Of a DNA stretch of 5,296 nt, positions 1 to 5,296 are shown piece after piece (positions within the stretch are counted from its first letter, which is position 1; each line of letters opens with the position of its first letter). Both the position numbers and the translations under genes were made by a program. The stretch comes from Spirochaetales bacterium (GTDB taxonomy: Bacteria > Spirochaetota > Spirochaetia > JABMQR01), in the NCBI GenBank assembly GCA_023139255.1, contig JAGLNY010000282.1, positions 1-5,296 on the forward strand. Direction: 5' to 3'. The notes under the pieces were generated by a model, which did not search any database, was not told the DNA's origin, and saw only the letters and a list, made by a program, of their open reading frames with translations.

Positions 1-149
1 GATGGTATCATAAAATATTTTCTTGTACCACACATACAAACAACTCGGTTGCGCTGGACAATTCTTCTATGAACTTCTTGTTTACTCTTTTATTATCGTG
101 TAATCTCAATTCATTTACTGAGGTGAGGGATCAGTATAAAGGAGTTCTC
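1..149 (+). other. Upstream leader of the MATE gene, probably non-coding
   Basis: This stretch precedes the recognisable transporter sequence. The forward frame is open from the ATG at 69, but the 25 or so residues it would add (beginning MNFLFTLLLSCNL) do not look like a MATE N-terminus, and there is no good ribosome binding site in front of that ATG. A weak promoter-like pair, TTGTTT at 78-83 and TAATCT at 101-106 with a 17-bp spacer, matches the sigma-70 consensus at only about 3 of 6 positions in each box. If it is real, the leader would be transcribed from about 113 and the codon at 69 would lie upstream of the transcript. I see no terminator, riboswitch or repeat here. Confidence 0.4.
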
Positions 150-1505
150 ATACTATTACGTATTGAAAATAAACAACTTTTTAAAAAGCTTTTGGCACTA
201 GCCCTTCCAATTATGGGAGCAAACTTGCTCCAAATGCTTTACAACCTCGTTGATGCATACTTTTTAGGTAAACTAGGCTCAGAAGCACTATCTGCTCCAT
301 CTGTAAGTTTTAGCATAGTTTTTTTTATGATTATTTTCGGATCCGGTTTCTCAATGGCGGGAACCACTCTTATTTCGCAGGCGAAAGGCAAAAACGACCA
401 GGAGAAAGTTGATTTTTATGTCAGTCAAACTTTTCTGATGATGTTTATTCTTTCTATTGTAATTATGATAGCCGGGCTGACGGGATCCAATATACTGCTT
501 AAAGCGTTACAGGTTCCTGAAAATATATTAAATAACGTTACAATCTATCTACGGATTATATTTCTAGGTATGCCGTTTATGTTCATGTCATTTGTCCTTC
601 GGGCAGCACTTCAGGGAGTTGGTGATGGTGTCACACCATTAATCATACAGATTATTACTGTGGTTATTAATATTATTCTTGATCCGCTGCTTATTTTCGG
701 GATCGGGCCATTCCCGGAATTAGGGGTTGCCGGGGCTGCAATAGCAACCGTAATTGCCCGTTTTATCAGTATGAGTTTAGCCCTTTATATTCTGTTTTCC
801 GGAAAGAAAGGAGTGCGGATTCGGCTGAAATATATAATGCCGGAGCGTAAAGCATGGGCCCTTATCATTAAAATTGGTTTTCCTACTGCAATTGGTGGTG
901 GTGTATCCGCACTTGGCTTCTCAGTACTTCAAGGTATAGTGAATACATTTGGCACACCGGTTATTGCCGCATTCGGTGTAGGTCAAAGGATAATAGGATT
1001 GTTTAATATGCCCGCTCAGGGAATCAGCCAGGCTACTGCTGTACTTGTCGGGCAAATGCTGGGTGCTAAAGAACACAAAACAGCAGAAAAGGCAGTTAAA
1101 TACGGAGCTGTATCTATTTTTGTTTTTATTATAATAAGTATGTCAATTACCTTTTTCTATGGCAACTCTGTCACAAAGTTTTTTATTAATGAGGCAGAGG
1201 TCATAGCATATGGAGCGCAGTTATTCAAAATCGTGTCACTTTCAGTTATTTTTTTCTCTCTATTTACTGTTTTCAATGGAGCCTTTCAAGGCGGCGGGGA
1301 TACAAAACCTATCATGTTCTTAAATATTATAAGATTATGGGGTTTGAGAGTTCCTCTTGCATTTCTTCTCTCCAAAGCTGCAGGATTGGGCCCTGAAGGA
1401 ATATGGTGGGCAATGTTTATTTCAAATGTCGTTGTCACTATGGGAAATTTCCTGTTATACAAGACAGGGAGATGGAAATACAAACTAAATCCGGATACTA
1501 TATAA
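69..1505 (+). CDS. MATE-family multidrug/solute:cation antiporter
   Basis: This is an inner-membrane efflux transporter of the MATE superfamily, which exports drugs or metabolites in exchange for Na+ or H+. Numbering from the ATG at 69 (478 aa), it shows the two-lobe, roughly 12-helix layout. The N-lobe starts at about residue 36 with LFKKLLALALPIMGANLLQ and carries NLVDAYFLG (59-67, with the TM1 aspartate D62), RAALQGVGDGVTP (178-190) and the NIILDPLLIFG signature (201-211). The C-lobe begins near KIGFPTAIGG (268-277) and has GVGQRI (303-308), ATAVLVGQMLGA (322-333) and FQGGGDTKPIM (407-417). The C-terminus is intact (TAA at 1503-1505). The start is uncertain: family length (about 450) and the ribosome binding site at 138-144 favour initiation near 150 (an ATA codon), while 69 is merely the first in-frame ATG and GTG 123 lacks a spaced Shine-Dalgarno. 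Substrate cannot be deduced. The following protease gene has its own promoter, so this gene is probably a separate unit. Confidence 0.93.
   Translation: MNFLFTLLLSCNLNSFTEVRDQYKGVLILLRIENKQLFKKLLALALPIMGANLLQMLYNLVDAYFLGKLGSEALSAPSVSFSIVFFMIIFGSGFSMAGTTLISQAKGKNDQEKVDFYVSQTFLMMFILSIVIMIAGLTGSNILLKALQVPENILNNVTIYLRIIFLGMPFMFMSFVLRAALQGVGDGVTPLIIQIITVVINIILDPLLIFGIGPFPELGVAGAAIATVIARFISMSLALYILFSGKKGVRIRLKYIMPERKAWALIIKIGFPTAIGGGVSALGFSVLQGIVNTFGTPVIAAFGVGQRIIGLFNMPAQGISQATAVLVGQMLGAKEHKTAEKAVKYGAVSIFVFIIISMSITFFYGNSVTKFFINEAEVIAYGAQLFKIVSLSVIFFSLFTVFNGAFQGGGDTKPIMFLNIIRLWGLRVPLAFLLSKAAGLGPEGIWWAMFISNVVVTMGNFLLYKTGRWKYKLNPDTI
138..144 (+). promoter_or_regulatory. Strong Shine-Dalgarno (AAAGGAG) in front of an ATA codon
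   Basis: AAAGGAG is the best ribosome binding site near the MATE N-terminus. Five bases after it, in the transporter frame, stands ATA at 150-152, not ATG, GTG or TTG. Initiation there would give a protein of about 451 residues beginning (M)LLRIENKQLFKKLL, which is the usual MATE length and the usual charged N-terminus before the first membrane helix. The site therefore argues against the ATG at 69, but the ATA codon makes the assignment uncertain. Confidence 0.5.
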
Positions 1506-1509
1506 TTGT

Positions 1510-1540
1510 TCGGGATTGTTTTCAAAAATATCGGGATAGT
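1510..1540 (+). repeat. Pair of 10-bp direct repeats, 21 bp apart, around the -35 box
   Basis: TCGGGATTGT (1510-1519) and TCGGGATAGT (1531-1540) agree at 9 of 10 positions. Their starts are 21 bp apart, which is two turns of B-form DNA, so a protein could bind both copies on the same helix face. The first copy touches the upstream edge of the -35 candidate and the second ends one base before the -10 box. This is a plausible operator arrangement, but chance cannot be excluded from one promoter. Confidence 0.4.
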
Positions 1541-1547
1541 GTATACT
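1519..1547 (+). promoter_or_regulatory. Sigma-70-type promoter for the protease-uvrB operon
   Basis: The -10 box TATACT (1542-1547) matches TATAAT at 5 of 6 positions. The -35 candidate TTTTCA (1519-1524) matches TTGACA at 4 of 6 and lies at the ideal 17-bp spacing. Transcription would begin near 1554, leaving a leader of about 38 bases before the ATG at 1592. The promoter lies in the 86-base gap after the MATE stop, where no rho-independent terminator is visible, so some read-through from the MATE gene is possible. Confidence 0.6.
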
Positions 1548-1552
1548 ATTCC
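1534..1552. repeat. Imperfect dyad spanning the -10 box
   Basis: ATAGT (1536-1540) and ACTAT (1545-1549) are exact inverted repeats around GTAT. The arms extend by GG (1534-1535) and CC (1551-1552) if T1550 is bulged out. The -10 hexamer lies inside the dyad. It may be a repressor operator, or simply an AT-rich coincidence. It is too short, and lacks a following T-run, to be a terminator for the MATE gene. Confidence 0.35.
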
Positions 1553-1580
1553 TACTTTTAATGAAAAAATATATACGTAA

Positions 1581-1587
1581 TGAGGAA
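1581..1587 (+). promoter_or_regulatory. Ribosome binding site deciding the protease start
   Basis: TGAGGAA includes GAGG at 1582-1585, six bases before the ATG at 1592. The earlier in-frame ATG at 1580 overlaps this site and has only an A/T-rich run without a Shine-Dalgarno upstream. Translation therefore most likely starts at 1592, giving 433 residues and not 437. Confidence 0.75.
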
Positions 1588-1591
1588 TGTA

Positions 1592-2893
1592 ATGGGTGAT
1601 ACCATTGATGAAAATGTTCTAAAGAAAAAAAAACGTATTGCAAGGCTGATAGCTCTGGCAATATTAATTCTTATTTTATCTTTTATTGCTTACGGGATTA
1701 TTTCCTGGACAAAAAGCATTCAACTGCGAAGAGCTGAAAAGATTGTCCGGGAAGCAATGGAACTGGTAGTAGAGGAAAAAGGTGAAGAAGGATTAATTGA
1801 GATAGTAAATGCCTTGAGAAATTTCAGTGAGATTGGTGTAACAGGGGTACTCCCGGTTCTTGGGTATGAAAGCAGTTCTCTGTATAACACCTCAGAACTA
1901 CAGAATATTGAAATCTATGAGAAATATAATAAAGCTGTAGTTAATATAACTACAGAAATGTACCAGTATAATTTGGTTTTGGGTGCTGTACCTGAATCCG
2001 GGACAGGATCTGGGACTATAATTGATGTACAGGGACATATTCTTACGAATTATCATGTAATTGAAGGTGCTGATGAAGTAATCGTAAGCTTGTATGATGG
2101 GTCCAGCTATATCGGGACTGTAATTGGGAAAGACCGGGAAAACGACCTTGCTATTGTGAAAATTGAATTTGAAGAAGATAAGGAAATAACCACAATTGAG
2201 TTTGGGTCATCAATAAACCTGAAAGTGGGGCAAAGAGTTCTTGCAATTGGTAATCCTTTTGGGTATGACCGGACGTTGACAACCGGTATTGTGTCAGGTC
2301 TTGGACGACCCATTAAAACGGATGATAATTTAATAATACTTAATATGATTCAGACTGATGCTTCGATAAACCCTGGAAACTCAGGAGGACCGCTTCTGGA
2401 TTCCCGTGGGAATCTTATCGGTATAAACTCATCGATTTACACGAATAATGGCAGTTCTGTAGGAATTGGTTTTGCGGTACCGGTTGAAACAGCAAAGAGA
2501 GTTATTCCTGAACTGATTGATCACGGTAAAGTAGTTCGCGGCTGGCTGGATATTTTTCCAGTTCAGTTAGACGATCAGATTATTGAATATGCCGGACTAT
2601 CTGTTGAATTCGGCATATTGGTTTCACGTGTTGAGGAAGATGGCAAAGCCCAGGATGCCGGTATTCGCGGCGGTGATGAAAAAGTCAGATATGGAACAGC
2701 CATAATAAATCTCGGCGGTGATATTATCATTGGTGTGGACGGTGTTGAGATTAAGGATCTTGCTGATCTGTTCAGTGCTTTAGAAGATAACAAGCCGGGT
2801 GATATTGTGGAAGTCATGCTTATCCGAAAAGATGAGCAAATTACATTACCTGTTGAACTAACAAACCGGCCAGAGTTGTATGAATGGGATTAA
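1592..2893 (+). CDS. Membrane-anchored HtrA/DegP-like S1C serine protease, single PDZ domain
   Basis: This is a trypsin-fold serine endopeptidase of the HtrA family (S1C), expected to degrade or sense misfolded proteins on the outer face of the cytoplasmic membrane. Numbering from the ATG at 1592 (433 aa), KKKKR (11-15) precedes one hydrophobic helix (about 16-37) with no obvious signal-peptidase site, so it looks like an N-in signal anchor. A linker of about 70 residues follows, partly helical and charged. The protease domain spans about 105-310, with the full triad visible: His155 in TNYHVIEGAD, Asp185 in ENDLAIVKI and Ser264 in NPGNSGGPLL. The oxyanion-loop and specificity-strand motif GIGFAVPVE (291-299) is also typical. 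One PDZ domain (about 315-425) contains AGIRGG (356-361) and GGDIIIGVDG (375-384). DegP has two PDZ domains and DegS one; the anchored single-PDZ plan resembles DegS or the Gram-positive HtrA/YyxA type. It has its own promoter upstream and uvrB follows after 3 bases, so the two are probably co-transcribed. Its native substrate is unknown. Confidence 0.93.
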   Translation: MGDTIDENVLKKKKRIARLIALAILILILSFIAYGIISWTKSIQLRRAEKIVREAMELVVEEKGEEGLIEIVNALRNFSEIGVTGVLPVLGYESSSLYNTSELQNIEIYEKYNKAVVNITTEMYQYNLVLGAVPESGTGSGTIIDVQGHILTNYHVIEGADEVIVSLYDGSSYIGTVIGKDRENDLAIVKIEFEEDKEITTIEFGSSINLKVGQRVLAIGNPFGYDRTLTTGIVSGLGRPIKTDDNLIILNMIQTDASINPGNSGGPLLDSRGNLIGINSSIYTNNGSSVGIGFAVPVETAKRVIPELIDHGKVVRGWLDIFPVQLDDQIIEYAGLSVEFGILVSRVEEDGKAQDAGIRGGDEKVRYGTAIINLGGDIIIGVDGVEIKDLADLFSALEDNKPGDIVEVMLIRKDEQITLPVELTNRPELYEWD

Positions 2894-2896
2894 TCA

Positions 2897-4894
2897 ATGC
2901 CGAAATTTAAGGTTGTCTCTGAATACTCTCCTGCAGGAGATCAGGGGGATGCAATTGATACACTTTCTCAGGGACTATTAAAGGGATATGATGTTCAAAC
3001 ACTGAAAGGGGTTACCGGATCCGGTAAAACCTTTACAATGGCAAAAATAATCGAATCTACACAGATGCCTACACTCGTATTATCTCATAATAAAACATTA
3101 GCTGCCCAATTATATAGAGAATTCCAAACATATTTCCCGGATAACGCTGTTGAATATTTCGTCTCCTATTATGATTATTATCAACCTGAAGCTTATGTTC
3201 CCTCAAAGGATCTATATATAGAGAAAGACGCATCAATAAATGAAGAAATCGAGCGTCTCAGGCTGTCAACAACTTCTTCCCTGATGGAACGACAGGATGT
3301 GATTGTTGTTGCTACAGTTTCCTGCATATACGGTCTGGGAAGTCCTGTCTCATTTAATGAGATGAGAATAACTATTTCTGCAGGACAGCAGCTGAACCGC
3401 TCTGCGCTGATAAAGGATCTGGTCAGAATTCAGTATGAGCGTAATGATTCAGTGCTTCAAAGGGGTAAGTTCAGGGTCAGGGGAGATATTGTTGAGATCT
3501 ATCCTGCCTATATGAAGGAAGCTTTCCGATTATATCTTTCATGGGATGAAATTGAAAAAATTACCAGGATCGACCCTCTTACAGGGAATATCACTGAGAG
3601 ACTTAATGAAGTAATTATCTACCCTGCAAAACATTTTGTGCTTCCTGAAGAACAAGTCAGGAGTGCCGTAGGGGCCATTCGCTTAGAGATGGAAGATCAA
3701 TATAATTTTTTTATTAATAAAGGTAAACTTCTTGAGGCTGAACGTATAAAAACAAGAACAGAATATGATCTTGAGATGCTGCAGGAAATGGGTTACTGTT
3801 CAGGTATTGAGAACTACTCAAGACCTCTAAGCAGAAGGAAAGAAGGTGAACGGCCGGCTGTTCTACTGGATTATTTCCCTGAACAATTTCTTACTTTTAT
3901 TGATGAATCGCACGTTACGCTTCCCCAGATAGGTGGAATGTATGAAGGAGACAGGTCAAGGAAAACAAATCTGGTGAATTTTGGATTTCGTCTTCCTTCC
4001 GCATTGGATAACAGGCCGCTCTTTATTGCAGAATTTCATGATATAATTTCAAAAAAAATATATGTTTCTGCGACACCGGGGAAAAATGAGGTTTTACAGT
4101 CCAAGCAAGTTGTCGAACAGGTAATACGTCCAACCGGACTGCTTGATCCGGAAATAATTGTAAAGCCGACGGTTGGTCAGATAGAGGATTTATATAGTGA
4201 AATTATGGAGCGTGTTAAGATGAAAGAGCGCGTTCTTGTAACAACACTAACAAAAAAAATGTCTGAAGATTTAACTGATTATCTATCCGGCATTGGTGTC
4301 AAGGTTAGGTATCTTCATTCAGAAGTTGAAACGATCGAACGAGTTGAAATCCTGAAAGAGTTGCGGTTAGGTAGTTTTGACGTACTTGTCGGGATTAATT
4401 TATTACGGGAAGGGCTGGATTTACCTGAAGTATCTCTTGTAGCGATCCTTGATGCAGATAAGATTGGGTTTCTGCGTTCGGCTACTTCTCTGATCCAGAC
4501 AATCGGACGTGCTTCAAGAAATCTGAATGGTAAAGTAATCATGTATGCTGACAAATATTCCAATGCGATGCAGGAGGCGATAGAAGAGACTGATCGGCGT
4601 CGCATAATCCAGGAACAGTACAATAAGAAGCATAATATAACTCCTGTATCGATCAAAAAAGCTGTACATGATATTCTTGTTCGAAAGAAAGAAGAAGTCA
4701 GGGATATTCAGGAAAAGGATATTGAGGTTATTAAAAGCGGGTATAACCTGCTTATTCCTGGTGAGCGAAAAAAACTTATAGCAACTCTTGAAAAGCAGAT
4801 GTTTGAACATGCAAAAAATCTGGAATTTGAACAGGCTGCTGTTATCAGGGATGAGGTAGATGCAATTAAAAATGGCGAGATTTCAAGAAACTAG
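2897..4894 (+). CDS. uvrB: Excinuclease ABC subunit B (UvrB)
   Basis: UvrB is the damage-verifying helicase-like subunit of nucleotide excision repair; UvrA loads it onto DNA and it then recruits UvrC for incision. The 665-residue length is standard and the protein is complete. Visible landmarks in order are: Q-motif-like region with SPAGDQ (11-16); Walker A GVTGSGKT (38-45); the beta-hairpin that clamps the damaged strand, YYDYYQPEAY (91-100) through about 115; the UvrA-interaction domain (about 150-250); Walker B DESH (336-339); SATPG (391-395); helicase motifs V and VI, INLLREGLDLPEV (500-512) and QTIGRASRN (534-542); and the C-terminal UVR coiled-coil motif (about 625-659) that contacts UvrC. 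DKIGFLRS (521-528) has Ile523 where the common form is DKEGFLRS. The start at 2897 fits the family N-terminus; upstream there is only a weak GGGA (2886-2889), and the gap from the protease stop is 3 bases, so translational coupling is likely. No LexA-type (SOS) box stands out upstream. Its TAG stop lies in a CTAG shared with the opposing gene. Confidence 0.98.
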   Translation: MPKFKVVSEYSPAGDQGDAIDTLSQGLLKGYDVQTLKGVTGSGKTFTMAKIIESTQMPTLVLSHNKTLAAQLYREFQTYFPDNAVEYFVSYYDYYQPEAYVPSKDLYIEKDASINEEIERLRLSTTSSLMERQDVIVVATVSCIYGLGSPVSFNEMRITISAGQQLNRSALIKDLVRIQYERNDSVLQRGKFRVRGDIVEIYPAYMKEAFRLYLSWDEIEKITRIDPLTGNITERLNEVIIYPAKHFVLPEEQVRSAVGAIRLEMEDQYNFFINKGKLLEAERIKTRTEYDLEMLQEMGYCSGIENYSRPLSRRKEGERPAVLLDYFPEQFLTFIDESHVTLPQIGGMYEGDRSRKTNLVNFGFRLPSALDNRPLFIAEFHDIISKKIYVSATPGKNEVLQSKQVVEQVIRPTGLLDPEIIVKPTVGQIEDLYSEIMERVKMKERVLVTTLTKKMSEDLTDYLSGIGVKVRYLHSEVETIERVEILKELRLGSFDVLVGINLLREGLDLPEVSLVAILDADKIGFLRSATSLIQTIGRASRNLNGKVIMYADKYSNAMQEAIEETDRRRIIQEQYNKKHNITPVSIKKAVHDILVRKKEEVRDIQEKDIEVIKSGYNLLIPGERKKLIATLEKQMFEHAKNLEFEQAAVIRDEVDAIKNGEISRN

Positions 4895-4897
4895 TTT
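4888..4897. other. Shared CTAG double stop inside a 10-bp palindrome
   Basis: uvrB ends with TAG at 4892-4894 on the plus strand. The opposing gene ends with TAG read from 4893 down to 4891. Both stops come from the same CTAG (4891-4894), giving a 4-base tail-to-tail overlap. The site is the centre of the perfect palindrome AAACTAGTTT. The palindrome has no loop and is not GC-rich, so I do not call it a terminator; any terminator for either gene must lie inside the opposing coding sequence. Confidence 0.85.
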
Positions 4898-5296
4898 GAT
4901 AGATCAAGCAGGATCAGGTCTGTTGGTCCCCCGGAAGTGTGTGAATAGTATTTTGCATACACTGATTCAAAAGAATTATTATAATTATCCTGAAATCTTT
5001 TAAACGTCTCATTGTAAATTTCCGAAATTGTAATTAACCCATCAGAGTTACTATCTGCCGGTATTGGAGAAGTAGTTGTGAAATCAGTGTGATTGAAACC
5101 CATGCTTTGTAAAAGGTAGTAAGTGAAGTATCCGTTTGCGGTACCAGAATTGCCATCGTATGCAAGTTCGTTTTCTCCTGCACTTCCAATAACCCAAATA
5201 TCCTTATATTTTAATCCTGTTTCCCTATCTTCAAAGAGGTACTTATCCCAGATCTTGAAAAAAACCGGAGGATCACCAGTGTAACCGTAATCATCC
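4891..5296 (-). CDS. C-terminal part of a caspase-like (C14-type) protein with an EF-hand loop; 5' end outside window
   Basis: An open frame of 134 codons runs from the window edge to the TAG at 4891-4893. The ATG at 5101-5103 is internal, because the frame upstream of it is uninterrupted and protein-like. The visible part resembles the end of bacterial caspase-fold peptidases. It has a hydrophobic strand followed by a small-residue/acidic turn (IWVIGSAGENELAYD, about residues 38-52 of the fragment), then GYFTYYLLQSMG (55-66, the G-x-FTYYLL helix), then DSNSDGLITISE (81-92, plus positions 5020-5055), and it ends in a short strand (TDLILLDL). In such proteins an acidic D-x-N-x-D-G segment often follows the FTY-L helix. 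The 12 residues here fit the EF-hand pattern D-x-N-x-D-G-x-I-x-x-x-E exactly. The catalytic His and Cys, and any signal peptide, would lie beyond 5296 and cannot be checked, so peptidase activity is not shown. Alternatives are an inactive caspase-fold homologue or an unrelated calcium-binding surface protein. Confidence 0.55.
   Translation of the reverse strand, partial: DDYGYTGDPPVFFKIWDKYLFEDRETGLKYKDIWVIGSAGENELAYDGNSGTANGYFTYYLLQSMGFNHTDFTTTSPIPADSNSDGLITISEIYNETFKRFQDNYNNSFESVYAKYYSHTSGGPTDLILLDLSN

Noticed and set aside
69..104. MNFLFTLLLSC at the start of the longest MATE frame looks superficially like a lipoprotein signal with a lipobox cysteine.
   Set aside because: It lacks positive charges, has no Shine-Dalgarno, and MATE transporters are not lipoproteins; the segment is probably untranslated.
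8..130. Minus-strand open stretch opposite the MATE leader, ending in TGA at 10-8, with a protein-like tail (KKFIEELSSATELF).
   Set aside because: At about 40 codons it is short enough to arise by chance; it has no ATG and no ribosome binding site (only a TTG could start it), and I recognise no family.
114..140. TTTACT (114-119) and TATAAA (135-140) as a promoter for the MATE gene.
   Set aside because: The spacer is only 15 bp and the -10 box overlaps the ribosome binding site, which would then not be transcribed.
1580..1591. ATG at 1580 as the start of the protease.
   Set aside because: No Shine-Dalgarno precedes it and it overlaps the GAGG that serves the ATG at 1592.
1286..2817. Minus-strand open frames of 68 to 80 codons opposite the MATE and protease genes (1286-1525, 2107-2313, 2575-2817).
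   Set aside because: They are mirror frames of clearly conserved plus-strand proteins, with no recognisable domains.
4315..4810. Two overlapping minus-strand open frames (113 and 98 codons) inside uvrB.
   Set aside because: They are antisense shadows of a strongly conserved gene, have biased, non-domain-like compositions, and show no start signals.
4896..4907. TTGATAGATCAA inverted repeat just past the uvrB stop as a terminator.
   Set aside because: The stem is 5 bp, AT-rich, with a 2-base loop and no T-run; it lies within the C-terminal codons of the opposing gene.

Overview
This AT-rich bacterial window (roughly 40% GC by eye) holds three complete plus-strand genes and the 3' end of a fourth gene on the minus strand. 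In order they are a MATE-family multidrug/solute exporter (about 150 or 69 to 1505), a membrane-anchored HtrA/DegP-type serine protease with one PDZ domain (1592-2893), the nucleotide-excision-repair helicase UvrB (2897-4894), and a partial minus-strand gene (4891 to the window edge) that looks like the C-terminal part of a caspase-fold (peptidase C14-like) protein carrying a canonical EF-hand calcium loop. Gene content does not name the organism. The gene style and some UvrB features (for example DKIGFLRS where most bacteria have DKEGFLRS) remind me of Spirochaetota. That is an inference from memory and only moderately secure.

Layout: positions 1-149 are probably the 5' leader of the MATE gene. 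The transporter reading frame opens at an ATG at 69, but the only good Shine-Dalgarno sequence (138-144) sits in front of an ATA codon at 150, so the true start is unresolved. A gap of 86 bases follows the MATE stop. It contains a credible sigma-70-type promoter (1519-1547), two near-identical 10-bp direct repeats exactly 21 bp apart, and a dyad over the -10 box, which suggests a regulated promoter for the protease-uvrB pair. Protease and uvrB are separated by only 3 bases and are almost certainly co-transcribed. uvrB and the minus-strand gene converge tail to tail and share the palindrome CTAG, each taking its TAG stop from it, so no intergenic space is left for a terminator.

Working together: envelope protein quality control (HtrA-like protease) and DNA repair (UvrB) appear to form one transcription unit, with a separate efflux gene upstream. 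A shared stress logic is possible but unproven. I do not see a mobile element, CRISPR array, RNA gene or obviously novel multi-gene system. The least ordinary items are the truncated caspase-like/EF-hand protein, the promoter architecture at 1510-1552, the ATA start question, and the shared CTAG stop.
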